A DNA stretch of 51,238 bases from Clostridiaceae bacterium. GTDB taxonomy: Bacteria > Bacillota > Clostridia > Acetivibrionales > DUMB01. The translations under genes and the position numbers were made by a program. The notes under the pieces are model-generated. The model was not told where the DNA came from, ran no database searches, and saw only the letters and a list, made by a program, of their open reading frames with translations. The stretch covers positions 1 through 51,238 of the forward strand of contig DUMB01000002.1 of NCBI GenBank assembly GCA_012840085.1, in the 5' to 3' direction. This document shows positions 26,401 through 41,400 of this stretch, piece by piece (the first letter of the stretch is position 1; the number at the start of each line of letters is the position of its first letter).

Positions 26401-29400
26401 GACGGTAATATCCTGTCAGAGGAAAGAGAGTTAATTGTCAAAACTGTCGCGGAAAATGTAAGAAATCTTACTGTAACACCAAATGATAAAAACAATGCAC
26501 TGATAATTAGATGGGAAAACGCGGAAGAATATGTGCGAATAGAAATATATAAAAGTGTTTATGAGGGAGAAGGTTCAGAACCATACTGGAGCTGTATAAG
26601 AACTATATATTCCAATTATGAAACTTCATATACTGATACAGACGTATACCTCTATAAAACCTATATTTATAAAGTAGTTACATATGATAACTATTGGAAT
26701 AGCAGCGCCAGCGAGCCTACGGTCATAGGGAAACTAAATGCAGATGGCATCTTTACTTTTTATGGCTGGTATCTTACCGATGAAAATTTCATTAATGCCG
26801 GCAATGCAAACAGTTTTTGGATAGAAGCAACTTTTGCCGCTCAAAATAAGATGACAGGCATTTCATTCAATTATTCAACTGACGGCGAGAACTGGGTGTC
26901 CCTGGAACCATTAAAAACGTATGATTATGGTTTTTATTGGTATGATTATTATAACGAAGGTTACCGGGAAGCCAGGTTTAATCTGAGCAGTCTGCCGGAC
27001 GGGGATATATGGATTCAGGCAGTAGGGAATGATGTGTTGAACAATAGCTGTTCAGAAAGCATAAAATTGCGTAAAGATGCAACTCCACCGGAGAATGTGA
27101 CAGACTTTTCAGTACAGGTTGACACAGATAATTCTGCGCTGGTTTTAAGCTGGGTTAACCCTGCCGAAGATTTCAGCCATGTTATAGTGCAGAGACGCAT
27201 GTATAGTACTTCATCCTGGGTTACTATTGCCAATAACATTAATGATAATACATACACCGATTTTTCGGTTACACCCGGGCTGGAATATGAATACAGGATT
27301 CTGACCGTAGACGGAGTTGGAAATGTTTCGTCCGGTTCTGAATCAAAGTTTGGAGTAATTCCTGTTGAAAGGCCGATATGTTACGAATTTGTACCTGTAG
27401 ACGGCGAAGAGACAAATAACGCTACCAGATATTATTCAGCCACCTTTATTGACAGCCAGGAGGTTAAGTATATTTATATAGAGGTGTCAACTGACGGGGA
27501 AAACTGGACTTTACTAAATGAGGGAAATACAACTCCCACAAAAAGCAACAATTATTATAGTGTCAGTGGATACTGGAACCTGCCTTCCGATGTAGAAATA
27601 GTCTATCAAATAAAGGCGACGGCCTGTAATGCTTCAGACATAACAAGCTCAGTCACCCATACAATAACTGTTGACCGGAAAGCCCCGGATGTTCCTACAA
27701 ACTTTAAAGCTGAAAATATTCCTGAAGGAATTTATATATCCTGGGATAATATGCCTGGAGCTTATAGGTATTATATTGTGAAAGAATATCTCAACGGACA
27801 AAACTGGAGTATCTATGATTATTGGTATATATATGAACCTGAATGCAGTATAACCGATATATGGGCGCAACCGGGTACGGTGTACAGATATACAATATAT
27901 GCAATTGATAAACTAGGCAACCAAAGCGGAAAGGCATATACATTCGGAGAACATTACCAGGGACCGGAGCTGGAGTTTGAGGATGACCTGTTCATAATAA
28001 TAAACAACAGTGTCTATACCTTAAGGGGACAAACAGAACCCGGTGCGGAAGTTACCGTAAACGGAACAGGCGTGCCTGTAGACGCTGAAGGGAATTTCAG
28101 CTATACCGTTAACCTTGCAGAAGGACTTAACACAATTACGGTTGTTGCTTCAAATACGAGCGGGACTCACACAAGGAAGCAGACGGTATTGCTGGATACA
28201 CAGATTCCGACTGTTTACAGTTATTCTCCTGCTAATAATTCCACTATTGGCAAACAAAGATCAATTTATGTAGAGGCTCAGGATGGATACAACTCAAGAA
28301 TAAAACTTATTGAAATTCAAGTATCTCCTGATGATGGAAATACATGGTATACTATCGGCTCCATGAGTGAGAATGAGCTAACCCATGGATCCTATTATTC
28401 ATATGGTTATTATAACTGGGATACTACAGCATATATTGAGGGCCTTGGGAAGCTGGAAGACGGAGCCTATAAATTCAGGGCCATTGCCCATGACCGTGCA
28501 GGCAATATGTCGAACGGAACTCCTGTGTGGATATGGATACTGGATAATACTGCCCCGGCGCCTCCTTCCAATTTAACAGCCACTCCGTCGGTAGATAGAA
28601 TAACACTTAACTGGACTGCAAATACAGAATCCGATCTTGCCACCTCTGACCGTTACAGTATATACAAGTCAACTACTCCGGGGGAGGGATATGTGTATAT
28701 CACATATACAAATACCACAAGTTATACTGATACAAATGTTCAGTCCGGGGTTACTTACTATTATGTAATTACCGCCAAAGACAGAATAGGCAATGAAAGC
28801 GGCTATTCCAATGAAGTATCTGCATCACCATTGGCAGATGTAACACCTCCGACTATTACATATGTTAACGTTTCCAACGGTTCAACCGTGGGAGGCCCCA
28901 GTGTATCATTAACATTCAGGGCAACGGATGATTCCCCGAAAGATTTACAGGATTTTAAATTTGAATACTCGTCTGATGGTGGAGAGACCTGGACACTAAT
29001 TGGTTCAGGAAAGCCATCCTACACATCAGGTTATTATTACAGGAGTCAATCCTGGAATACCGCAGGACTGGTTTCAGGAGAATATATTCTAAGATTCACC
29101 GCTACAGATTATTCAGGAAACAGTTCATATACAGACCGCAGTGTAAACCTGGATGTTGATGCTTCAGCTCCAGCCAATGTAACGGCTGTAGTAGGAGAGG
29201 GAACGGTAACAATAACATGGGATGCCGTACCGGATACCGATTTCAGCAGGTATGAAGTATACAGATCGGAAAGTATTGACGGGACTTATTCATGGTTAAC
29301 AAGCATCTATAGCAGAACAACTACAACTTATATTGATACAACGGGAACGGTTGGCAAAACATATTATTATAAAATTAGGTTTATAGATACAAGAGGTAAC

Positions 29401-32400
29401 TACAGCGATTCTGAAATTGTTTCAGCAACACCTGCAGATGATATGACCCCACCTGTGGTAACCCTGATTTCAGTTTACAGCCCGGGAAGCGGAACATCCA
29501 CAGGAGGACCCAATGTAAGGTTTGAGGCGCGTGCTACCGACAATAAAGCGGTTGCATCCATGGATGCCGAATACTCTTTTGACAACGGTGTTACCTGGTC
29601 GTCTCAGGGCATATCAAAAGAAACTCTATATAAGAGTACAGATTATTATTACATTTATTTTAACTGGAAAACCGAGGGCTTAAGCTCAGGTTCATATCTT
29701 ATAAAAGTGAAGGCGGTAGACGGAGCAGGCAACGAAGGGTACCTGATAACTGAAACGCCCTGGACATTGGACCTTGAAGTAAGTGCCGTCACCAATCTGA
29801 GACATACTCCCGGAGACGGAAGTATTACTTTGGAATGGGATCCAGTAACCGATCCGGATCTCAGATCTACTAACGCGTACGCCGTGTATCGCGGTGATAA
29901 TCCGGAAGGACCCTTTAGCCTGATCTACACTATTTATAACAAAAATACAACCTATTATACGAATACGGGATTAGTTCCCTTGACCACTTATTATTACCTG
30001 ATTGAGTCAACCGATACCTATGGAAATAAAGCCAGGTGCGCGCCGATTGCCGCTACTACTCTGGCGGATGAGACAGCGCCTGTCATAACCAGGGTTGAGC
30101 CATCCGCTCAGACAAAGATCGGCGGAACTGCCTCCAGCTTTTTCTTCAGGGTATATTTCACCGATAATTCAGGCTCAACAGGTGCCTGGGCAACAATGGA
30201 TTATTCCCTGAACGGATCCGACTGGATCCCGGTGGATTCCCTGGCCGGTCCATACTACTATAATGGTACTTACGGATATTATTTCAGTGGTGAAATACCG
30301 GCAGAAAAATTATCCACCGGCTTATTAAGTATACGTCACAATGTATACGACAGGTGGGGGAATTTAGCGGAAATCATTGTTGATTATCAGGTGGATCTGA
30401 CCCCTCCCGGACCTCCGGAGAACCTCACAGCAACCTATGGAACAGGACAAATAATCCTGTCCTGGGAGGCACCGCAGGATACAGATGTAAATGGATACTA
30501 CATCTATCGTGCCAACAGTATTGACGGTCCATATAGTAATATAAGAACCAACCCTGGCCGCACCAATACTACCTATACGGATACAAGCGTCCAGACAGGC
30601 CTGACATATTATTATAAAGTTGTAGCTTATGATGGTATAGGATTCACCAGTACAGATTCCAACATAGCTGCTGCAGCTGCACTTGCAGATTCAGAACCAC
30701 CGGAAATTATCAGCATGGAGCCTGAAGAAGGCACATTGTTCTGGCGCTTGCCAAGTATAACAGTTACAGCGGTTGATAACATGGCCTTATCCAGCATTAC
30801 TCTTACCTATTCTTTAGACGGCAATACCTGGTATCCGGTTGCTACCATTGCAACCATGGGTACTGCAAACTTCAGATGGGATGCTTCATCTCTCAACGGA
30901 GATGTTCTGATACGCGCAATTGCTCGTGACTCCGTGGGCAATACAAGTGAACCTGTGATTAAAACATACAGATTTGATAACATGGCACCACCTGTTCCTA
31001 CCGGTGTTAAAGCTACCGGAGGCCTGTATTCGGCAACGGTCAGCTGGCAGCCGGTGGCAGCTGATGACCTGAAAGGTTATAAAGTATATTTTGGCACCAG
31101 TGAAGATAACCTGGCTTACTGTGCTACAGTTGACAAAACCGCAACTTATTATATCGAAGAAGACCTTACTCCCGGTGAGACGGTTTACTTTGCTGTTTCA
31201 TCTTTTGACAATCTGGGGAATGAAAGTGAAAAGTCCCAGGTTGCAGCAGCGACAGTCAAACATGACGAAGTGACTCTGACAGTGTCACCTGATACGGCCG
31301 GTCCCGGAGAAACATTGACTTTTACAGGTACCGGATACAAGCCCGGAGAGGTTACCGAGCTCATCATGGACGGCAGCTTAGTTGTAGCCTACAAGGCGGC
31401 GGATGTGGACGGAAATGTCGTTATCAGCTGGCGCTTTTTGAAAAACGTCTACCCGGGAATTCATACATTTACCCTCAGAGGCCGGTCAAGTAATGCATCC
31501 GCCCAGGTTGAATTTACAGCCGATGTGGTCATACCGAAGGCACCTGCAGGGCTTGAGGCAGAACCCGGCCAGGTGGAGATAAATATAAGCTGGCAGCCTG
31601 TCACAGGAACTGACATCAAACACTATAAGATTTACCGTGCGGTTTATGAAGATGAACAATGGGGCGAATATGTCCTTATCGCAGATCAAATAAAAAATAC
31701 AACTTACAAAGATATAAATGTAGAGACAGGAAAACAATACCGCTATCAGGTAGCTGCCGAGGATATTTACGGGAATTTGGGTCAACTGTCCGATGCAGTT
31801 GAAGCAGTACCTTTTGAGGATATCACTTCTCCGCTTGCATCCAATTTCAAAACTTCCCGTAAAGGAGACATATTGGAGCTTAGCGTTGAAGTTAGTGATA
31901 ATATAGGGGTAAAAGAAGTATTATTTGCCTACAATGAAGACAATGTCTGGTACGAGCTCGAACCTGTTATAGTCAACAGCGGCCGGAATGTGAAAGTTCT
32001 TGCTGCATTTTCATGGGACACCTCCGCTTTGTCAGACGGATATTATGAAATCAGGGCCCGCGCTTTTGACCGGGCTGGAAATGTCAGTGTTCCCGTATCT
32101 AAAATTATATATATCAGAACCAGCCCTCCTGAGGCTCCGGAAAATATAAATGCCATAGCCGGAGAAATGAGGGTTGATGTATCATGGAAAAATGTTGTTG
32201 ATGCCGAGCTGGACATTTACAGGCTTTACAGGAGTACAAACGGCGGAGGATATGTACTTATTCAAGAAACTAAGCTTCTGACATACATTGACAGAGATGT
32301 AGAAGCCGGAGAAAGCTACACATATAAAGTTACTGCTGTTGATACCTACGGCCACGAAAGTGTGCCTGTTCTCTCAGATACAGTAACGGTTCTGCCGGAT

Positions 32401-35400
32401 GAAACTCCACCTGAAATTTCAGGTCTTATACCGGCAGATGGCAGCAAAGTTGGCGGAAATGTAAGCATAAGTGTTGTAGCATCAGACAATGTAGGTATTG
32501 CAGGTATAGATTTTGCTTATTCTGAAGACGGGGATTCATGGATTGACATACAGAAGAACACCACGGGCAGTGCTGTGTGGAATACCCTCGATCAGATTCC
32601 GGACGGATTGTATTACATCAGAGCCGTTGCCAGAGACAGAGCAGGCAATGAGACTGTGCTTACAGGGTCATTTACTGTTGATAACACAGCACCGGCTGCT
32701 CCTGTACTTGCCGGAAGTCCATCAGAGTTAAAAGTAATTCTTTCATGGCAGCCTGGCAACTTATTGGATGATCTGGATCATTACAGAGTTTACAGAGCGT
32801 CTTCCGAAGAGGGTAACTATCAGCAGGTCGGTCAAACAAAAGACATTGTCTTTACCGATACCGGCATGCCAGTTAATGAAGACAGCTTTTATGCAGTTAC
32901 TGCAGTGGATGAGTTGGGTAATGAAAGTGACAGATCCAATATTGTGCGGCTCCGTCCCGGTCTGGACGTTACCCCGCCTGAAATTGACAAATTTGAACCT
33001 CTCAGCAGCACACCTTTAAGAGGAGAGGTTATCATAACCGTCCATGCTACAGATAATGCAGAGGTAAGTAAATACATATTCTCTTACCGCAGTGTTGAGG
33101 AAGACGGTAAAGATGACGGAAATAATTGGATTGGGCTGGGTGAGGTAACTGCAGACGGTTCGAATGACGCAGTTCTCAACTGGAATACCCTGGAAACCGG
33201 AGCGGAGGAAGAACCACTCTATCCTGATGGAAATTGCCAGGTACGCGTTACCGTTGTTGACATAAATGGCAATGCATCCGAGAGCATACAGGAGTATACC
33301 ATAGCAAACAATCCTCCTGCAGCTCCCCAGGGCCTGAGAGTGGATGCAGGGGAATGGAAACTGGTGGTAAGCTGGGAACCTGTTAACAGGTCCGATGTAG
33401 ACCATTATAAGCTCTATCGAATGATAGAAGGAGGCTCATGGGAATTAATCGTTAATTCAACCACCTCCAATGTTCATGTGGATAAAATGTGTGATCCCAC
33501 CAAGGTCTATTATTACCGGGTTTCTGTAGTAAATGATCTGGGACGGGAGAGCGTTTTATCCGAAATAGCGTCCGGCCAGGCCTTGCATCAAACGACCCTG
33601 CCAATCATCACCCAGTTAAATCCTACAGAATTCAGCAGGTTTAACAGTAGTGCTTCTATATCAGTAAAAGCAACTGATTTGGTAGGAATTAAGAATATTC
33701 TTTACGAATATGGCGTGCTTGGGGATTCCACCTTTATTCCTGATGGATTGACCTGGCATGAGATAGCAGATACTGTTCCGGCTTATGATGGAAGAGTTTA
33801 TTCATCTACACTGAGCTGGGATGTATCTCATCTTGCTCCGGGATACTATGCCCTCAGGGTTACTGCGGTTAACTATGGCAATAAAGATAATTCATTGATA
33901 ATGAGATACCTGATTGACCGGACTCCTCCGGATGCACCTTCAGGTGTAACAGTTATAGATCCTCAGAGCGGAGGAGAACTGGATATATCCTGGCAGCGTA
34001 GTATGGCTGAAGATACGGACCACTATGAAATATACCGGAGTGAAGATCCAAATGGTACTTTTGAAAAGATTGGCGAAACAAAGAGTCTGATATACCGTGA
34101 TTTGAATTTGGTCAACGGAAAAGCATACTACTATATGATAAAAGCTGTTGACGGAGCAGGAAATACAAGCGGTTTTACACAGTGGGCGGGGGCCGTACCC
34201 ACGGCAAAAAGCGATCTGGCAATGCTTGAAGTGACAGCGGATCCCCTTGCTCCTGCCTATGGCAGAAGCGCAAGAATAATAGCCAGTGTTACGAACCTGG
34301 GCTTTGCTAAGGCAAGAGGTACAGTAATATTTACAATAGGAGAAGGAGAAAACAGTGAGGAAATAGGCAGGACAGAAATCGTCCTTGGCCAGGCAGAAAC
34401 AAGGGAAGCGGTTATTAACTGGACTGTTCCCCAGGGACTTTCCACTCCGGTTCATATATATGCCCGGGTCAATACTGATGCCGGAACTGAAGACATTGAC
34501 GAGAATAATAATCTGGCAGTACAGTCTTTCAGGCTGAATAAACCTCCAATGGCAGAGATTATTGTACCTGCTTCCGTAAAATCAGGTGAAATGGTAACCT
34601 TTGACGGCCGCTCATCACAGGATGATGACGGAAATATTGTATCTTACCTCTGGCGTACAGGGGATGGCAATGTTGAGAAAAAAGGTTCAACAGCCACTCA
34701 CATGTATCAAATCCCCGGAGAATATACTATTGAGCTCACTGTACGTGATAACGATAATTGTGAAACAAAAGCCACTGCCACAATCAGTGTCAGTGAAAAC
34801 CGCCCTGACCTGATTGTCACCGATATTTCCTGGAGTCCTAAGGACCCTGTGGAGGGAGATGTGGTACAAATCAATGCCACTATAGGAAATCAGGGTTACG
34901 GGACTGCCAATATGGGCTTTTTGGTAGGTTTCTATATTGACGGTAAATACATGGGATACCGTAAAGTAGAGCAGCATCTTGAGGTGGGGCAGACGGTTAA
35001 TGTGCCCTTCAGCTGGATTGCAACGCCCGGTATCCATGTTTTGAAGGTTGTAGCCAACGATCTTTTGGATAACTTGAAGGAATCAAGTCTTGATAATAAC
35101 TATAAAACATGTGCTTTAAGTTCCCAGGCAGTGAATTTCCCTGATGTGGAAGTAGTTTCCGTAAGCTGGGCTCCGGATGACCTTCTTGATCTTTCCAGTG
35201 AGGATCCTTTTGTATATCGTGCAAGGATCACCAATAAAGGGAGCAGTGCAGCCGAAAGATTCTTTGTTTCACTGTATATAGACGGTGAATGGCAGGCCAA
35301 ACAGCATGTCAATTACCTGGCGCCGGGAAGCTCTCAGGACATCACTTTTGTTATGAAACCTCTCTCCGGCAGCCACACAATTACTGTAAAAGCAGATGAC

Positions 35401-38400
35401 CCTGTTCCTGCTCTGGCTGAACTGGTAACTAATAACAATTCCATGTCGGTTAAGACACCTGAGTTCTCAGTAAGCTATCCTAAACTGGCCATAGGTGATA
35501 TTACATGGAGACCGGTGGAAACAGTTCTTACCGACGGAACTTCCCTGACAATTGAAACTAAAGTTGCAAATATAAGCACATTGGATATAACTCATCGCTT
35601 CTGGGTGGATTTCCTGGTAGACGGAAGCCTGATAAAGAGCCTGTCTGTGGATAGGCTGGCAGCAGGTGAAGAAAAGGAACTCTGGGTACGCTGGCCGGTT
35701 ACCCCGGGTGTGCATACAATACAAGTAATTGCCGATTCTCAGGGCACTGTATGTGAAGGTGAATATGGAGCGGTAAGGAAGGCTGAAACTCCGGAACTGG
35801 AACTTATTTATCCAGATCTGACCATATCCGATATTACCTGGTCGCCTTTAACTTTAAAGTATGGCAGGTCCGTAAGTTTTATAGTCCGGGTAAGCAATCA
35901 GAGTGTAGCCACTGTTTTTGACAGCTTTAATGTTTCTCTATATGTGGATAATCAAAAAGTAATCGGACGGCGGGTGGAAGGTTTAAGAGGACACAGCACC
36001 GCCATTGTGGGAATAAATTATCCATTAAGTCTGGTGGGAACTCATACTATAAAAGTTGTAATTGATGACGAAAACAAACTGACATTAAGTCCTCCCGGCC
36101 CGGACACAAGACGCACATGGGAAAGAACCTTTGAAATAGAAGATGCCTTAATGATGAATGTTACATCTCCAAAGGAGGAACCTGATTTAGGATATGCCAT
36201 TTATACTACAGGCAACGATTTTATCCCGGTAACAGCTGATTTACACCTGGGCAGCAACCCTAAGAAAAATCTGGGGCCTGAAGACGGTGCCAGCGTTACT
36301 TATACTTTGGAACCTGCTAATGAAAATGCTGAAACGATTACAGGATATTTAGGATTTGATCCCATTAAGAGGATATTTAAGGGAGAAATACCTGTTTTAC
36401 GACTGGAAACCGGTATGTACACCCTTATTGTGGAAGGAACCGACGGAATTGAAGCCGTGACCCGGGATGTTGATATTATGATCATCCGGGAGTTGATTGG
36501 CATAATAAGTACTGAAAAGGATGAATATCAACGTGGAGAATATGTTAAATTCAGCGGAGTATTGCGTTATAAGGATGGTACACCGGCATCAAATATTTCC
36601 ACGGCAGCTATAAAAATTGATAATACCGAATATCCCGTTGAAGTGGATGTAGACGGGAGATTCGAGTACTCAAAAATGTTCGCACCGGGAGATTATTTCG
36701 CACAGATAACGGTAGATCAAGTGTCTTGCGGATACACCAGCTTTACCGTTTGGGGCTTGTACACCAGACCATCCAACCTGACTCTGGTAGCTTCAAAGAA
36801 TTCTCAATTTCCTGTGGTAATTGAGGTGTATAACCCCACAATCGGCAAAGCCGTTACAGGACTTACAGCCCAGTTAATAGATCTTACTCCGGGGAGCAAT
36901 GTGCGGGCAACCCTGGATACTTCAACCCTTGGTAGTAATATTCCTGCAGAATCATCTGCAAGTGTGGTTTTAAATGTAAATGCTCCCCTTGAAGTAAGTG
37001 ATACGGCGGAATACCAGGTTAAATTCTCTACGGCGGAAGGTGCCGAAGCAACTGCAAATATTAAACTGCTTTTGAGACCGGCAGTTCCTTTCCCTGTATT
37101 GGATACATATTCTTTGCCATTGGCTACAAATCCGGGCAAAAGCCTGGTGCGCACCGTTAAACTTACCAATAAAGGTCTGGGCAGGATGACGGATGTAAGA
37201 ATAGTGCCGCCGGCATCATTACCATGGGTAATACCTCAGGGATTGGGTGACACGGAATTGGAGCCGGGTGAATGGACCACCTTTGATATTCTGATTTCGC
37301 CTCCTGAGAATACACCTCTTGGATACTATCAAGACAAGATAACACTGACAGACGGAAAATACAGTGTATCCATGGACATCGGAGTGGAAATCACGACTGC
37401 CAACACCGGTTCACTGACATTCCTGGTACAGGATGAAGGCGGAGTCAGAGTCGCCAATGCGGAAGTGACCCTGATAGGAAAAGAACCTTTAATCAGGATT
37501 GTTGGCGGTAAGGAGTCGGTATATTACCATAATTTCATGGCCCGGACTGATGAAAACGGAATTGCCGTATTTATTGATAAACCTATCGGAGACTACAAAT
37601 ATATTGTAAGATCCCTTGCTACAAGGACATTGAACGGAGAGACCCAGATCATGCCTGCATCGGAAGCATCTCTGGTTACGGTTACAGTGGAAAATGAACC
37701 GGTTAAAATAGAGTGGACGGTAACACCGACCACTATTTCCGATGAGTATGATATACAGTTAAAGATGGTATTTGGAGCAAACCTGCCTAAGCCAAAGTTC
37801 GGTATAATGCCGCCATGGATTACCATACCTACTCAGGTAGAAGAGCCAATGATTCTTGAGGCTACAATTGTCAATCTCAGTCTTATAACTATTACTGACG
37901 TTGTAGCCGAGGTGGAACGTGAAAACTTTACCGATACAGGTATTAGCATTGTGGGAGGCGGTTATATCGGAGATCTGGCACCCCACGAAAGCGCAAAAAT
38001 AAAAATCAGGGTGGCACCAGGACGTTATATTTTAAGGACCGATAATGGAGAAGCTTTGAACTATATAAGATTCTATGGAAATTACGTGAGCTTTGATCCT
38101 GATACCGGTCTGCCAAAAGACCCGCCGGAGGGGATTTCGGCTAAAATACCAATGTACAATCCTACGCCGCAGGTAGTGAAAGTGGAGGTCAAAACATTTG
38201 AGTCAGAAGAATCCGTAGTGATGGAGTTATCCATGGGCGGCGGAATGAAAATTACCGGCGGCGGCCCCGGAATCGATGGCGGCGGAGGCGGCAGCGCAGG
38301 TGGCGAAAGCGCCGGAGTATATGAAGTAATGACACTTACCATTGATCAGAAAGCCACTTTGGAAAGACAGGCATTTAATGCCACACTAAGAATTACAAAC

Positions 38401-41400
38401 GGCTATGGAACCAAAGCACTTGAGAATTTATCCGTACGGGTGATTATTACCGATTTGGACGGCAGGGAAGTAACAGATAATATGTTTATTATTCCTACCG
38501 GACTTACGGGTATGACAGCTATAGACGGCTCAGATTCCCTAAGCCCCGGGAAAGCCCTGGTGGCCGACTGGCAGCTGATACCCGGAGAAGGCCTGGGAGG
38601 CACTGACCCTGACGGCCAGGTTTATCTTGCAAAGGCAATTATTTCATATTATATTGACGGGCGTTATATAGAAACCCAGACCCAGTCTGAGGAAATCACC
38701 ATTGTTCCCCAGCCCAAGATCAAACTCCACTACTACCTGCCGAAAGAAGTCATTGCCGGAGAACCCTTCAGGCTCGGGGTAATTGCGGAAAACATCGGAG
38801 ACGGCTGGGGCAGGAATTTGACCATAAATTCCGGACAAATAAAAATTGAATCCAATCAGGCCGGTGTCATGGCAGACATCAGGATAATAGGCACATCTTT
38901 CGGGTCCTATAATGGGGGAGGATTTAAGCTCACCTTGGGTGACATTCCACCTCATAGCCAGGTAGGAGGCTATTGGATTGTAAATTGGACTTCTTACGAG
39001 GACACCCAGGATTACGAAAAACCTCCCAAGGGAGAATTCCGTGAATTTACTGCTACATTAAGCCACAGGGATTATAAAGGTGTGCAGCTGAATCCTCTGA
39101 TTGTAGGAGTAACTACGGAAATAATAGGTAAAGACAATCTCTTTGCCGATGCTGTGGATCCGGATATGGCATTGACACTGATTGATGAAGGATATACAGG
39201 ATTCCCGAGCTACTTGATTAATATGAAGTATGGCATAAGGCTGCCTATATATGTACCTGAATCATTGGAGGTTACCAAGCAGCCGGAGACCCATGACCGG
39301 ACCCTTATGTTCAGGGTGCCTGTTCCGGAAGGAGATCCAATGGCACCGGATACTCCACGCTATCAGGTGCTGCTGTTAAAAGATCCTCTCCCGGGTGTTT
39401 CCATTCGTTCCGTCCGGAGAATTGTAGAGGGAAATGAAGACTTGAATGCTACTCTCAGCTACAACAATGTCTGGAAGGCCAACGGTAACCTGTATATTGT
39501 GGATGAAGTTCCAAGGGATGAGGAACAATACTATCAATGCTCATATCTGATAGACTTTAGAAGCGGTGCTCAGATTACTGCTGTGGAATACGCACAGTGG
39601 GCATACACTGAATCGGCTAGCGATTTGGAGAGAGACAGATACCTGGTCTGGTATGATATAGGTCATCTTCCTGACGAAGGTGATAGGGTGTCTATCAGGG
39701 CATGTGTCTATAATACCGGCAGCGACAGTGAATTTGGTACAGTAGATTTCTTCATAGTAAGAGAAGGTTCCGGCCAGGAGATAAAGATTGGGCAGGGTAA
39801 CTATAGTTTGGAGCCTTTGCACCATAAATACATTTATACAGAGTGGAGATCGGAAGAAGGAGGCAATTACAAGATAATTGCCCGGATTAGGGATAATGAT
39901 TCTCCCGAGGCAACCGGAGAAACACGTATGAAGGTGAATTACCGCCCATATGCCGATGCCGGAGTGGACTTCTCAACAGATGTGTTGACACCAACCCGTT
40001 TTGACGGTACCCGTTCTTTTGATAAAGACGGATACATAATAAATGCAATCTGGGATTTCGGGGACGGTGAGTCTGCATCCGGTCTGACACCTACTCACAA
40101 GTATCTGAACTCGGGAACATATAAAGTCAAGGTAACCGTAACAGACAACAACTGGGCTTCGAGTACGGCGGAAATGCAGATTACGGTACGTGAAACCAGA
40201 GCGGATTTGAGAGTGACGAACATTTGGATTTCACCTGAGAGTCCGGAAGAAGGGGAAGTTGTTACTGTCACCGGTACCATATATAACGGCGGCTATGCAA
40301 CAACTGATAAGCCGTTCCTTGTAAGTTTCTATGTTGATTATAAATATCAGAATTATGTGCGTATAATGGAGCCTATTGCTCCGGGTGAGTCTAAAAATGT
40401 TTCATTCACCTGGATGAATACTCCCGGCAATCACATGTTCACCATTAAAGCCAACGACTTTGGCCATCCGGTGGATGAAGCTGATTTTGAGAATAACCAG
40501 AGGAGTATCCCGCTTGATACGGATCATGCCTATTTCCCCAATTTGAAGGTGAACAGCGTAAATTGGGGAGGACCGTTAAACGGAATAAGCGGATGGAACG
40601 ATATTGTTACCATTACAGCGGAAATCGAAAATGACGGTACGGCAGATGCGGAAAGCTTTAACGTTGCTTTCTTCATTGACGGAGAACTGGCCAGGACCCA
40701 AAGAGTGCCTGGATTGTCCTGCAATCCTGATTCAAACAAAGTAATTGTAGGAATGGATTGGCGTATAACCGAGCCCGGTGTCCATACGATCACGGTGGTT
40801 GCCGACTCTCCTATTCCGCACCTGGTTGAACTTGATAATACGGATAATGCCTTTGAAATTGAAACTCCGGAAATAAGTCTTGTTTATCCGGATATAGCGA
40901 TAAAGAACATAGCTTTCAGTCCTAATAACGGAGTCTTAAGACACGGGCAGCCGCTGATTATACTGGTGACTGTGGTAAATAACGGAGAGACCTCTACGAA
41001 CGGCCCGTTTACTGTAACATTCTATGCAGGAGGAGAGTACTTAGGCATACGGGAAATTGGAGAGTTGGAAGCTAAAAAGGAAGCAACTACAGCCTTCGTA
41101 TGGAACAGACCTCAATCGGGAATTAATGAAATCAGGGCAATTATTGACGAGCGGGATGTTATTAAGGAGGAAAATGAGAAAAATAATATTATTGAAGCGG
41201 AAACACCTGAAATGTACGTAAAGCTTCCGGAATTGACGGTTGAGAGTGTGGAAACGGATTCGCCAACCGGCACGGCAAGGTATGGAGATACACTGACTAC
41301 ATCCATTCGCTTGAAAAATACCGGAGAAGCGCCTATCAATATCGGATTTACAACGGCACTGTTTGTAAATGAAAAACAAGTGGGTTCCTTTGTCACACCC

